Below, in pieces: positions 41,684 through 51,566 of a stretch of 64,000 nt of DNA. The translations under genes and the position numbers were made by a program. The notes below the pieces were generated by a model. The model saw only the letters and a program-made list of their open reading frames with translations. It did no database searches and was not told where the DNA came from. The DNA lies in NCBI GenBank assembly GCA_964397255.1, contig CAYNHQ010000004.1, positions 1 through 64,000 of the forward strand. The letters are read 5' to 3'. The number at the start of each line of letters is the position of its first letter. Within the stretch, counting starts at the first letter, position 1. This stretch comes from CAYNHQ01 sp964397255. Its GTDB lineage: Bacteria; Bdellovibrionota_G; JALEGL01; DATDPG01.

Positions 41684-42718
41684 ATGGACGAACTGAATGT
41701 ATCGACTCGTCGCTTTAAGAACGTAAAGCTTCTCTACGTAGACGATGAGGTCAACAACCTCGACGGCTTTGAAATCAACTTCGAAGACGAATTTGAAGTT
41801 CTGACTTCCAGCGATCCGGAAGCCGCTCTCGATCTCATTCAAAAAGAAGAGACTCTCGCGGTTCTTTTGGTCGACCAAGTGATGCCGAAGATGACCGGCC
41901 TTCAACTCGCGATTGAAGCCAAAAAAATTCGACCGACCCTCACCTGCATTATGATCACGGGAAATGCCACAAAGGGGTTGGCGATTGAGTCAGTTAAATC
42001 CCATACCTTTTGGGAATTTCTCGAAAAACCCATCAATTTCGCGGCAAAGGATGTCAAACAATTGATGGTCAGTGCGGTGCAGGAACATCTTTTAGAAACC
42101 GTGAAGCTAGAATATCGCGAAGGAACGATCGATCTACTGGCGCAACTTATCGATGACAAAGATGGCCATACTCTTCGTCATTCACAGCGGGTCACGGAGT
42201 GGACGATGAAGATCGCGAAGAAATTCGATTTAAGCGAGAGGGAAATGGTGGTTCTGCATGAGGGAGCGCTTCTCCACGACATAGGAAAGATCTCCATTCC
42301 TGACGATATCTTAAAAAAACCGGGGCGCCTGACCGATTTGGAAAGAAAAATAATTATGACCCATCCCGGACGTGGGGGAGATTTGCTGGAACGCGTTCCG
42401 CAACTTAAAGCGATATCTCCTATGGCTCGCTACCACCACGAACGCCCGGACGGAAAAGGATACCCAGAGGGACTCAAAGGAGATGAAATTCCGATAACCG
42501 CCTCAATTGTAGCTATGGCCGACTTTTTCGAAGCGCTGAGCTCGAAGAGACCCTATAAGGAGCCCTGGCACATTGCCGATATCGTCAAAGAAGTCGCAAA
42601 AGTCCGCGGCACACAGTTTTCCATTGAAGTCGTCGATGCTCTCTTTGCTGTGATCGAAGAAGAGGGGCTGATTGAGCGAAAGAAAATCGACGAAATCGTC
42701 CAAGCTCTTGCCGCCTGA
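41684..42718 (+). CDS. Response regulator with HD-GYP domain
   Basis: The 344-residue protein has an N-terminal receiver domain (LLYVDDE 17-22, phosphoacceptor Asp64 in LLVDQVMPKMTG, Thr/Ser near MITGNA, Lys116) and an HD-GYP phosphodiesterase domain (HSQRV, HDIGK at 198-202, HHERPDGKGYPEG at 251-263). It likely breaks down c-di-GMP or a related dinucleotide when phosphorylated. No sensor kinase gene lies beside it, so it is an orphan. The HHExxDGxGYP motif is complete. Confidence 0.9.
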   Translation: MDELNVSTRRFKNVKLLYVDDEVNNLDGFEINFEDEFEVLTSSDPEAALDLIQKEETLAVLLVDQVMPKMTGLQLAIEAKKIRPTLTCIMITGNATKGLAIESVKSHTFWEFLEKPINFAAKDVKQLMVSAVQEHLLETVKLEYREGTIDLLAQLIDDKDGHTLRHSQRVTEWTMKIAKKFDLSEREMVVLHEGALLHDIGKISIPDDILKKPGRLTDLERKIIMTHPGRGGDLLERVPQLKAISPMARYHHERPDGKGYPEGLKGDEIPITASIVAMADFFEALSSKRPYKEPWHIADIVKEVAKVRGTQFSIEVVDALFAVIEEEGLIERKKIDEIVQALAA

Positions 42719-42723
42719 GGCGG

Positions 42724-45369
42724 TTAGGACTTCAGTCGTTTCTGAATAGCTTCGTAGAGATCTTTATTCCAGATCAGAGTCAGGCGACCGTGTTCGCGCT
42801 CGATTTGCGCCATGATTCGTTTCGCTTCATCCATCTGCTTCATTTCAACGTGAACGAGGGCCAGAGAAAGCCAGGCGCGCATTTCAAGAACTCGATGTTT
42901 GAGAGCCCGGAGTTCCTGAAGCGAGAGATCGATGTCTCTTCGTGCGGCATCAAAATTCGAAAGCTTGGAGTAAGCCGCCGCACGATGAAGAAGTGCCTCC
43001 ACAGAGCGATCGCGCATGCCTGATGTGGAAGCAAGCCGATAAGCTCGGCTCCATAGGGCAACCAAACCGTCGAGGTCTTTTTTCTTCTCATACAATGGCG
43101 CAACGAGCGTATAGAAGTTCAATATGTCGGAAGGACCAATGCGATTGATGTCGAGAGCGTCTGCTTGCTTTAGAAAATCAGCCGCCGGTTCCAATTCATT
43201 TTCGAGTGTGGCTTGGTGACAGAGTCGGGCCCAAATTCCAAGCCGGACCGAAGGGGAGCGCTCGCCCAACTCTTTCAAATAAGTGAAACTTTCGTGGACC
43301 AACTCCCGGCCCTTGCCGAGCCAAGCAAGAGCTTGAAGTCGTCGTTCCAGCGCCCATCCATGTTCTTTCGAGCGCTGCGGAATTCCTTTCAGCGCTTCAA
43401 TCGCTCGATCGGCGGCGGCGAGGCAGAATTCCCATTCGGCCGAAGCGGCATGAAGCTGCGCCCAGGAAAGAAAGTAAATTCCGCGCGCGGAGGCATCCCG
43501 AATCGCGCCATGCTTCTTCCACTCCGTTAGGGCAACGCTCGCCTCTTCCTGATTTCCACAGACAAGAAGCGTATGGATCCATGATTCGAAGAGATGGTGC
43601 GGGGGAGGGCGGTCGGAAGAGGGAAGAGATTTCCAGGCTTCCGCAGCGCGACGGAAAAAATATTCCGCCATCGGATAATTGAAACGCGAAAGGCTCCACT
43701 CGCCGGCGCGCGTGGCCCATTCAATGGCTAAAAGAGGTTGATCCGAAACAAGGGCATGCTCGGCCACTCGCTCCGCGCCCATTTCTGGATTCTGCTCGAG
43801 CCGTTCGATGAGAAATTTCGCCAGCCGCGCCTCTCGTTTTGCGCGCTCAGCATCTGGAAGGCTTTCCATCACGACATCGAAGACTAAATCGTGCGTAAAA
43901 CGAATCATCTTGTGAGGGAATACCGTCTCTTCCACCAAAAATCCGCGTTCAACAAGATCATCTGAAGGCGGTTCGATATCCATTTCCTCTCTCACTACTT
44001 CGTAAAGCTCATCGCAATCGAACTTGTTTCCGAGCAGCGCCGCCCACCTTAGAACATCTCGCTCATTGGGAATCAGCCGATCAAAACGGGAGGCGACCAA
44101 CGAATGAATCGTCTCGGGAATTTCTTGGAGCTCAATACCCGTGGTTCGAAGCACACGTTTACCGTCATCTTCCAGCTCCACTTGAAGCGAGCCCTGATCG
44201 AGAAGTTTTCGAAGAATTTCTTCCGCAAAAAGTGGATTTCCGACGGTAAGATCGACCAAATCATTTTTCACACGGGCGGCGATTCGATCGGCGCCCGTTA
44301 CGCCTCCGATCATTTTTTCGAGAGCATCGGGCGAGAGAGGGCTCAATCGCAGCTCATTGTAATTGAGTCGCTGCTTCCAGGGGAGCGTAAGGTATGGACG
44401 ATGAGCGAGAACAATCAAGAGTCTTTTCGATTCCATCCCATCCATCAAAACTTCCAAAAGCTCCATGGAAGAAGAATCAGCCCAGTGAAGGTCTTCTAAA
44501 AATAAAACAAGTGGAGAGTCAGCAAGACTATGAATCCAGCTTCTAAACGCCAGGTGCAGAGCTGTTCGAATCTGTTCATCCGTCAGGTCCGCAAAGGCTT
44601 CGATACGGGTACCCGGCTGCAAAAGCAGTTGTAAAAAGGTTCGGTCGACTTCTTCAAGCGCAGAGAGGGATTTCGCACCCACACCTTTAGCTAAGGCCTG
44701 AGCTAAAGATTCAAACGCACTCCAAGGGCGGTGTCGGTCACCGACGGTAAATCGCCCCTCTACCCACGGTACATTTGCTTCCTTTAGATGTTGCTGGAAG
44801 GCGACCACGGCCCGCGTTTTTCCAATTCCCGCCTCGCCGACAATTCCGGCGATTTGACCCTGGTCGACACGGATTTGTTCCAGAAGATCTCGAAGGCGCG
44901 CCATTTCACGATCCCGACCCACCATGGGTGAATAAGTGGGCCGCAGTCCGCGCAAACGATTGGGGCGATTCCGCGCGCCACGAAGAAAGAAATATTCTTT
45001 TCCGTCTTCTTCCGTTCGTTCGAATAGGAAGAGTCGTTCGTAAAGTCGCGCTAAATTGGGTGAAACAATGGCTTCTCCATCTTGAAGGAGTTTGGTCTCT
45101 TCCGGAAAGACTTCTTTCCATGCCACATCCGGTTCTTTCGATGATCCGACGACCACCGCTGCTTCCTGAACAGACAGGCGAAAATTGTCGTTGAGGTGCT
45201 GGCCTGCCGTTCGAAGCGCCCGTTCCGCGTCGTCCTCCGATCGGCGAGGAAGGCCAAAAAGAATTGCTCCCCTGCCAGGTTTTTCCTCCACCCACTGAAC
45301 ATCTTCGCCCAAAATGAGCCGGTCGGTTGGCCCCTCGACCCCCACCGCAATGATTCGCTTTCGTTCCAT
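42724..45369 (-). CDS. Large STAND-like ATPase-TPR protein, second of two paralogues
   Basis: The 881-residue protein has an N-terminal ~130-residue region, an AAA-type ATPase (MVGRDREMARLRDLL, Walker A GEAGIGKTR, Walker B LVLFLEDLHWAD) and C-terminal helical TPR-like repeats. The N-terminal region lines up with the back half of a class III nucleotidyl cyclase (ILFGLPRRSEDDAERALRTA against ALFGSRQASEQDCERALLAA of the intact cyclase at 60393), but the metal-binding Asp residues are absent. It overlaps the upstream paralogue by one base (TGATG). A regulatory or scaffolding role is likely; no ligand is known. Confidence 0.75.
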   Translation of the reverse strand: MERKRIIAVGVEGPTDRLILGEDVQWVEEKPGRGAILFGLPRRSEDDAERALRTAGQHLNDNFRLSVQEAAVVVGSSKEPDVAWKEVFPEETKLLQDGEAIVSPNLARLYERLFLFERTEEDGKEYFFLRGARNRPNRLRGLRPTYSPMVGRDREMARLRDLLEQIRVDQGQIAGIVGEAGIGKTRAVVAFQQHLKEANVPWVEGRFTVGDRHRPWSAFESLAQALAKGVGAKSLSALEEVDRTFLQLLLQPGTRIEAFADLTDEQIRTALHLAFRSWIHSLADSPLVLFLEDLHWADSSSMELLEVLMDGMESKRLLIVLAHRPYLTLPWKQRLNYNELRLSPLSPDALEKMIGGVTGADRIAARVKNDLVDLTVGNPLFAEEILRKLLDQGSLQVELEDDGKRVLRTTGIELQEIPETIHSLVASRFDRLIPNERDVLRWAALLGNKFDCDELYEVVREEMDIEPPSDDLVERGFLVEETVFPHKMIRFTHDLVFDVVMESLPDAERAKREARLAKFLIERLEQNPEMGAERVAEHALVSDQPLLAIEWATRAGEWSLSRFNYPMAEYFFRRAAEAWKSLPSSDRPPPHHLFESWIHTLLVCGNQEEASVALTEWKKHGAIRDASARGIYFLSWAQLHAASAEWEFCLAAADRAIEALKGIPQRSKEHGWALERRLQALAWLGKGRELVHESFTYLKELGERSPSVRLGIWARLCHQATLENELEPAADFLKQADALDINRIGPSDILNFYTLVAPLYEKKKDLDGLVALWSRAYRLASTSGMRDRSVEALLHRAAAYSKLSNFDAARRDIDLSLQELRALKHRVLEMRAWLSLALVHVEMKQMDEAKRIMAQIEREHGRLTLIWNKDLYEAIQKRLKS

Positions 45370-48300
45370 CAGAACCCGTTCGCCTCCGGAGAGTACTCTC
45401 GATGGGCTAAAAAAGAAGACTGATATTCACGGGGTATATTCTGGGCGGCCGCCTTGCGCCACTCAATGTACATTGCAATTGTTTTCTTAGCTCTCGCTTC
45501 GTCATTATGTTGTAGGAAGTGAATCAACGAGATATACGCCCGCTGCTTAAGAAAAAAGAGATTAATTTTGGCAGGGTTATATTCATCAGGATCTGGATGA
45601 TCAATCGGCACGCCAAAAGCTACGAGCGTCAAACCTGTATTCCAAAGACTGATTTTTGAGATCGGTAAGGTATCTGTGTTCATTACCTCGAAGAGTGCCC
45701 AATATCTATCAGCCAAGACATTCACTGGACAAAGCTGGTGCGATGCTTCTACTGAGAGTGCTAGTGCTGTTCTGCGTGCCGCCATGCTTTTGTTGCCCGC
45801 TGATTGATAAACTTCACTCACTTCCCGCAGGCATTTCACAGCCGCCACGAATTCGCCCCGTTGAGTGGCAATAGACGCTTGAGCCGTCATGATTTGCGTA
45901 CGCATCCATACCGTGGCTAGGCCAGCGTAAATTTCCGCGATAGAAGCAAATATCTTCTCAGCCTCATCGATAGCTCCTAAGTCACTAAGCATGTGTCCTC
46001 TGTCGATTTCCAGCTGGCACTGAAGTTGTTGGTCCTTCAATTGAATAGCCTCTTTGAGGACTTCTCGTGACTCGCGCAATGCGGCGTCAAATTGGCCCAT
46101 AGAAGCTTGGGCAGATGCCTTGTCAAGGCCAGCCCAAGCAGCTTTGCCTCTCATTCCAGAACTTCGCGCGATTTGAATAGCCTCGTTCATATGCCGAATC
46201 ACACCTTCGTAATCCATAGCCTGCTCTTTTACCGCAGTGCTACGCAAATGAAGGTCAATTCGATCGGAAGGAAGAATAGAAGGATCTCGAATTTCCTCGG
46301 CCTTCTTCAGAAATTCGATCCCCTGCTCAAGCTCACCTCGAAAAAGAACGAGAGACGATATTCGTCCCCAGATTCGGAATCGGATGTCAGGGTGTGAATT
46401 TCCAAGGCCACGCAGAGTTCTTAGTCCTTCATGAATCACATCGTTACTCTTTCCGAGATAAGTAAGGGCGTTTAGGCGGAGCTGTACCGCATTGAGGCGA
46501 TTTTTTTCATCTTTGGGATTCGAGCCAAATGCGTCAATGGCGAGTTCTGCCATTCGCAAGGAATCAACGTAAGACGAGCGTGTGCGATATACCTCCGCAG
46601 CCATGAGATAAAAAAGACCACGCATTTGCACACTTTGCGTGGCGCCGATTGCATCCCACTCTCGAAGAGCATCAAGCGCTTTTTCGTTTGCGCCCAGAAA
46701 AAGAAGCGTCCGAATCCAAGGTTGATATAACTCAACCGAGTTCGAAGACTCGATAGCCTTTCGATAAAATCGTTCGGCCATTGGGTAATTGAAAAGGGAC
46801 GTATTTCGTTCTGCGGCTTGTAACGCCCATTTGGTGGCTGACTCGCGATCCTTTCCACCCAAAGCATGTTCGGCTATTCGATCGACATAAAAATCGATCT
46901 GGTCCTCATAGCGCTTGGCGAGAACGTCAACAATCACGTTGTGGCGAATCTTTGACTCTTTCTCTGAAAGGCTTTCACGAACGACATCTAATATGAGGTC
47001 GTGTTGAAAGCGGTAGATCTTGCGTGGGAATACGCTTTGCTCGCCTAAATATCCACGATCAAACAGTTCAGACATTCCTTTTTTGTCAAAAGATGGAATT
47101 TGCTTGGTCACAATGTCTTCTAATTCAGGCGCTTCGAAGGACCCTCCCAACAGTGAAGCCCATCGAAGAACGTTGCGAAGATTCGGATCGAGTCGATCAA
47201 ACCGGGCGGCTATGAGTGAGTGAAGTGTAGGGGGAACACTCTCAAGCTTTGTTTCCTTTGCGCGGAGAATTTTTTTTCCGTCTTCTCCCTTTTCGATTTC
47301 CAATGCGCCGCTGTCCAAGAATTGACGAAGGATCTCCTCTGCGAAAAGAGGGTTACCGACAGAAAGTTTGTAGAGATCGTTTCGAACGCGCGCGGCAACC
47401 CGGTCTGCTCCTGTGGACGAAGCTAAGAAATTTTCCACTTCATCCGATGAAAGTGGCTTAAGCGCGATTTCATTATAGTTCAGACGTTTTTTCCATCGAA
47501 TAAAGAGATCCGGTCGATGAGCTAGAACAATTAGAAGTCTTGTACCCTCCATGCCCTCTATCACTCTTTCTAGAAGATCGATGGAGCCTTCATCAGCCCA
47601 ATGCAGATCTTCGAGAATGATCACGAGAGGCTTTCGCGCGGCTGAATGAATTAATCGACGAACGGCATGAAAGAGTCCTTCGCGAATATCTTTTTCGCTC
47701 AAGCCCGCCAAGCGTTCGATCTTGGTTCCAGGCTCCAAAAAAAGACGAAGAAAGTCTGTTTCAACATCAGTCATTTCCCAGCGTGAGAGTGTTTCAATTT
47801 TCCCTCCAACCAGATTGGATACGATTTCTGCAAAGCCGAGGTAAGGGCGATGGCTTTCACGCGCCTGATAATTTCCTTCGGCAAAGGGTATAGATTTGTT
47901 TCGAAGAAATTCTTTCAACGCCACGAGCAGACGTGTTTTCCCAATTCCAGCTTCGCCGACAATTCCGACGATTTGTCCCTGGTCGACAGCGATTTGCTCA
48001 AGAAGCTCCTCAAGCCGTTTCATCTCTTTGGCGCGGCCAACCAGAGTCGCATGTGTGGGTCGGAGGCCTCGAATTCGAGAAGGTCGCCCTCTTTCACCTC
48101 GAAGAAAAAATAGCTCTTTTTCATCTTCCTCGACTTTCTCAAAAAGAAACATCCGGTCATAAATTTTCGCTAACGAAGGGGAGACAATCGCCTCGCCATT
48201 GTGCAATTTTCGAAGTTCAGTTCCAAAGGTTTCCGGCCAGGAAAAATCAATCGTCGTTCCATCAATGTGAATAGTTATTTCTTTGATCGATTGTCGCAGG

Positions 48301-48488
48301 CCATTAGAAAGATTTGCGGTCGCGGTTCGTAGAGCGCGAAGGGCATCATCCTCGGAGCGTTCGGAGAGACCAAAAAGGATGGAACCTCGATTCCCCTCTC
48401 CCTGAACCCAGAGGGCGCCTTCACCTGAGGGGAGAACCGGGGAAGTTCCGCCCTCCACGCCGATAGCGACAATTTTCTTACGTTCCAT
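45369..48488 (-). CDS. Large STAND-like ATPase-TPR protein, first of two paralogues
   Basis: The 1039-residue protein is closely related to the next gene through its first 500 residues: MERKKIVAIGVEGG start, SILFGLSERSEDDALRALRTA, ATLVGRAKEMKRLEELL, Walker A GEAGIGKTR and Walker B LVIILEDLHWAD. It is longer at the C-terminus, with additional TPR-type repeats (MGQFDAALRESREVLKEAI, RGEFVAAVKCLREVSEVY). The two genes appear to be a tandem duplication. The remnant cyclase region is similarly without catalytic Asp residues. Confidence 0.75.
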   Translation of the reverse strand: MERKKIVAIGVEGGTSPVLPSGEGALWVQGEGNRGSILFGLSERSEDDALRALRTATANLSNGLRQSIKEITIHIDGTTIDFSWPETFGTELRKLHNGEAIVSPSLAKIYDRMFLFEKVEEDEKELFFLRGERGRPSRIRGLRPTHATLVGRAKEMKRLEELLEQIAVDQGQIVGIVGEAGIGKTRLLVALKEFLRNKSIPFAEGNYQARESHRPYLGFAEIVSNLVGGKIETLSRWEMTDVETDFLRLFLEPGTKIERLAGLSEKDIREGLFHAVRRLIHSAARKPLVIILEDLHWADEGSIDLLERVIEGMEGTRLLIVLAHRPDLFIRWKKRLNYNEIALKPLSSDEVENFLASSTGADRVAARVRNDLYKLSVGNPLFAEEILRQFLDSGALEIEKGEDGKKILRAKETKLESVPPTLHSLIAARFDRLDPNLRNVLRWASLLGGSFEAPELEDIVTKQIPSFDKKGMSELFDRGYLGEQSVFPRKIYRFQHDLILDVVRESLSEKESKIRHNVIVDVLAKRYEDQIDFYVDRIAEHALGGKDRESATKWALQAAERNTSLFNYPMAERFYRKAIESSNSVELYQPWIRTLLFLGANEKALDALREWDAIGATQSVQMRGLFYLMAAEVYRTRSSYVDSLRMAELAIDAFGSNPKDEKNRLNAVQLRLNALTYLGKSNDVIHEGLRTLRGLGNSHPDIRFRIWGRISSLVLFRGELEQGIEFLKKAEEIRDPSILPSDRIDLHLRSTAVKEQAMDYEGVIRHMNEAIQIARSSGMRGKAAWAGLDKASAQASMGQFDAALRESREVLKEAIQLKDQQLQCQLEIDRGHMLSDLGAIDEAEKIFASIAEIYAGLATVWMRTQIMTAQASIATQRGEFVAAVKCLREVSEVYQSAGNKSMAARRTALALSVEASHQLCPVNVLADRYWALFEVMNTDTLPISKISLWNTGLTLVAFGVPIDHPDPDEYNPAKINLFFLKQRAYISLIHFLQHNDEARAKKTIAMYIEWRKAAAQNIPREYQSSFLAHREYSPEANGF

Positions 48489-48648
48489 GAATTTGTGGAT
48501 TTTAGCCCTACGGAACTGAAGTTTCTAATTGAGCAGGAACTTGCGTAGTCGCTTAGCTAGTTCCAAAGAGAGAGCGCGAAAAATATCTATAAATTACAGA
48601 TGCTTACGAAAATGACACTCTGGCATACCCCTCGCAATTCAGGGTGGC

Positions 48649-49140
48649 ATGATGCAGATTGCAAAAGGACTGATTCTCAGCGGCCTCACAATTCTCTTCG
48701 CCTGTGCTCAAACAGAGAGCCAAGCGCCGCTTGCGTCAATCGATTCCAACAACGTCACGATTCATGTTTCACAAGTCACAGCCGCCGACTGCACCATTGC
48801 TAATCAAGCGCGGGGGTACGGTGATGGGGGAGGTGTAGGGGGACGAAGCGTTACAGGATCTAGGTTGAGTCCCACTATTAGTCTTACAAATTCCTGCACT
48901 GGGTACAAAGTTGATCTCTCCGGCTCGGCAGAAGGTGCTGAATCCGTGATCATCAATATCAACGACAAAGAATACTCAATTTCAGTCGCTTCGGATGGTT
49001 CGTTCTCATTTCAAATTATCACCGCTTCGGTTGATAACCTGAGTGTAATTCTTACACCGATGGATGCAGAAGGTGTGTTGGGTTCGGCGATTACGATTGA
49101 TACGATTTCCAAAATCGCGGTGGACGTCGCCGCGAATTAA
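48649..49140 (+). CDS. Small lipoprotein, Gly-rich, unknown function
   Basis: The 163-residue protein has a lipoprotein signal with LFAC at the cleavage site (LILSGLTILFACAQ) and then a mostly beta-stranded region with Gly-rich and Asp/Asn/Ser-rich segments. The C-terminal part (IININDKEYSISVASDGSFSFQI) resembles Ig-like or carboxypeptidase-regulatory-like repeats. ATG 48649 and 48652 are adjacent possible starts. It stands alone, divergent from the paralogue pair. Confidence 0.6.
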   Translation: MMQIAKGLILSGLTILFACAQTESQAPLASIDSNNVTIHVSQVTAADCTIANQARGYGDGGGVGGRSVTGSRLSPTISLTNSCTGYKVDLSGSAEGAESVIININDKEYSISVASDGSFSFQIITASVDNLSVILTPMDAEGVLGSAITIDTISKIAVDVAAN

Positions 49141-49186
49141 ACAAGTTTAATAAGTTCGTTCCCCTGGTAGAATCGCGGTTGCTCTC

Positions 49187-49549
49187 ATGAGCAACCGCGA
49201 TCGCTATTTACTCTTCTTGGAATACTTCAATAAGGCGAAGTTCACTTCTGCGCAGATGACGCTGGATGAAGTGTGGCTGGATGAAACCGGTGCGGATAAG
49301 AATTTTTTTGGTGGGTTGATTCAAGTGGCCGTAGCCCTCTACCACCTGACGAATGAAAATGTGAAGGGGGCGGGAAAGATTTACGAGAAGGCACGCGAAA
49401 TGCTCTCGCCTTATCCTGAAATTCATCACGGCCTCTCGCTCAAGAAGTTAATCGATGACTGCGATGATCTTTTTAAGAACCGTGTGAAGCCTGACGACCC
49501 TACGATCGATTACACGAAACTGTTACCAAAGATAACGTTCACGCCATAA
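49187..49549 (+). CDS. DUF309-family protein
   Basis: The 120-residue protein has the DUF309 pattern: an acidic helix (AQMTLDEVWLDETG), FFGGLIQVAVALYHL, and a closing helical region with GAGKIYEKAREML. The function of this family is unknown. It overlaps the convergent LuxE-LuxC gene by 11 bases. Confidence 0.75.
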   Translation: MSNRDRYLLFLEYFNKAKFTSAQMTLDEVWLDETGADKNFFGGLIQVAVALYHLTNENVKGAGKIYEKAREMLSPYPEIHHGLSLKKLIDDCDDLFKNRVKPDDPTIDYTKLLPKITFTP

Positions 49550-51566
49550 ACTTAGGCGATTGTAGCTTACCGAGATCCACGATCGATTCGAAACCCAAAG
49601 CCGGAATTTTCGCGTTTGTCGCTAGGGAACCAAGCTGACTCTCAAATGGCGCGAGGAATCGAGAAATCTCATCGGGGGATGAAATCTGAATCAATTGAAT
49701 GAATCCGGGAGTGGCAAACCACTCCGCATTTGGTGTTTTTACGGTTGCAATCGTTAATTGTTCGCCCGCGAAGAATGTTTCGTCACTTGTGAGTTCTTGC
49801 CAGCGAATCCGGCCGAGAAAGCGACGGGAAGGGCTGCGATTCCAATTCGTTCCTCGTCGGTCGGCGATCCAAAGAAGAGATTCAATGAACGGATCGATCT
49901 GATCTCCGATGAGAAAAAGAATCTGAGGCGAGAGACAGCCCTGCTGCTCCCAAATGAAAACGTCTTGAACCAGGCCGTCAATTTCATTGGGTGTGGGTCG
50001 AAGACGAAGATCGATGAGTGCAGCGCTCAATTTCGGACCCTGTGCCACAAATTCGGCATTCGCTGGTGCGAGTGTCATCAAGTGGGCAAGCGTTTCATCA
50101 TCTCCCTGCGCGACAATCTTCGTCGCTCCACGAAAGAGTTCCTTCGTGTCGATATCATTATAAGAGGGAGTCTCCACAATCGCCATCCGAGCCGCTACAA
50201 CCGGGTCGATGGCTTCAAGCTTTGGGTGGAGTTGTTTAAGCAGATCCCCGCCATTCGATGAAGGCCGGTGAATCGAAGGAGTCCCTGAAAGTAAGGATTC
50301 ATAGAATCCGAAGACTCCGGTAACAGGCAGATTCCCGGCATGAATATAAATGTGCAATCCAGGTTGGCTGGGTCGCTCCAGAGGACAGTTGAGTTGGGCC
50401 AATTCCGCAAAAGTCCGGTGAAGGCCGGCGGAGACGGCGTCGTTTACAGCGACGGGAAGAAAATGGACGGATAACGACTCGAGGGCGCGAGCGGTTTGCT
50501 CGGGAGAGGGAATTGTCGCCGAGGCCACTCGCTCTTTGATCACCGAGAGGTGGATTTTGGGTGGCGATTCAATGGGAGGAGGGGGAGGGGCAGCCATTAA
50601 AGAACAGCCTCGCATCTCTGACTCGATGACGCGGCCCAAAATTTCAAAACCATTTTTGTGGCGCTTCCCCCAGTCTCCCGTGAGAAGGGCTGAAACCGAA
50701 CCCCGATTTGCGAGGTCGAGGACTTTCACCAGGCCCTCTTCGCCTATGGAAACCTCCTGCAGCGTTTGGGAGTTGACGATCGTAACCGGCGCCCAGGCGG
50801 GAGACTGATAAACCCAGTGACCATCTTCCAGTTTTCCCCATGAAGGTGAACTCATCTCCGTCATTCCATATTCACCGAGATAGTTTTCTGGCGTGATGTG
50901 TAGAAGTTCTTCCGCGCGCTTTGAAAGCTCGGCCGAAGTAGGAACAAATCGCCTGCCTTTTCTTCCCCCCGTTTCAAAGATTCGGCTTCCATCCGGCAAG
51001 GAGATCGGCTTATCCAGCGAATCAAGATAATCCGAAAGAGCGACGGTGGTTGCTGCCATAAAGACTGGCCGATGATCATGAAATATCTCGTCATATTTTG
51101 CTCTACCCTTCGAAAGGTGATCGACCATGTACGCGAGAGAAGAGTGGGGCGCTTCCATTCGCGATGGGATTAACGAAATCCAGCGGTATTCAATTTTGCT
51201 TTTCGAGAGATCGCAAAACGAAATTTCAGAAGCGAAATCGTAGAGAGAAAGAGTGTCGAAAATATGTTCGCCTCTTTCCGCTGTGGTTGTTCCAGAAGTC
51301 CAAAACGTTGCAATTCGTTTGGAATCGGGAAAGGAAGCGAGACGATGTTTTTTGAAATAATACGTTGGCAGCGGAGGAATTTCTTTGGAATTTTTAATAC
51401 TTTCTGGAGTTATGCCGAAACGCCTTGAATATTTTTGATAAAATGGAATCAATTCGTATTGGTAGCGAAAAAGCTCGAGAGCTAGGCGCTCATGATCATC
51501 GGTCCAAATGGATCGTGCGCCTCTTTGAATGAGCGTAAGAATAGCGGCGTCGAGTTTTTCGCTCAC
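49539..51566 (-). CDS. Fused acyl-protein synthetase (LuxE-like) and acyl-CoA reductase (LuxC-like)
   Basis: The 675-residue protein joins two enzymes normally coded separately. Residues 1-345 match LuxE-type carboxylate-activating enzymes: FWTSGTTTAERGEHIFD (TSGTT at 90-94) and LGEYGMTEMSSPSWG. After a Pro-rich linker (MAAPPPPPIESPP), residues 365-675 match LuxC: LHIYIHAGNLPVTG and the catalytic Cys544 in WEQQGCLSPQ. Together they could activate a carboxylic acid with ATP and reduce it to an aldehyde. It overlaps the upstream aminotransferase gene by four bases. Luciferase genes are not present nearby. Confidence 0.82.
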   Translation of the reverse strand: MSEKLDAAILTLIQRGARSIWTDDHERLALELFRYQYELIPFYQKYSRRFGITPESIKNSKEIPPLPTYYFKKHRLASFPDSKRIATFWTSGTTTAERGEHIFDTLSLYDFASEISFCDLSKSKIEYRWISLIPSRMEAPHSSLAYMVDHLSKGRAKYDEIFHDHRPVFMAATTVALSDYLDSLDKPISLPDGSRIFETGGRKGRRFVPTSAELSKRAEELLHITPENYLGEYGMTEMSSPSWGKLEDGHWVYQSPAWAPVTIVNSQTLQEVSIGEEGLVKVLDLANRGSVSALLTGDWGKRHKNGFEILGRVIESEMRGCSLMAAPPPPPIESPPKIHLSVIKERVASATIPSPEQTARALESLSVHFLPVAVNDAVSAGLHRTFAELAQLNCPLERPSQPGLHIYIHAGNLPVTGVFGFYESLLSGTPSIHRPSSNGGDLLKQLHPKLEAIDPVVAARMAIVETPSYNDIDTKELFRGATKIVAQGDDETLAHLMTLAPANAEFVAQGPKLSAALIDLRLRPTPNEIDGLVQDVFIWEQQGCLSPQILFLIGDQIDPFIESLLWIADRRGTNWNRSPSRRFLGRIRWQELTSDETFFAGEQLTIATVKTPNAEWFATPGFIQLIQISSPDEISRFLAPFESQLGSLATNAKIPALGFESIVDLGKLQSPKFMA

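Noticed and set aside
49539..51566. Bioluminescence (lux) operon
   Set aside because: No luciferase alpha/beta genes and the other operon members (aminotransferase, aldo/keto reductase) are not lux genes.
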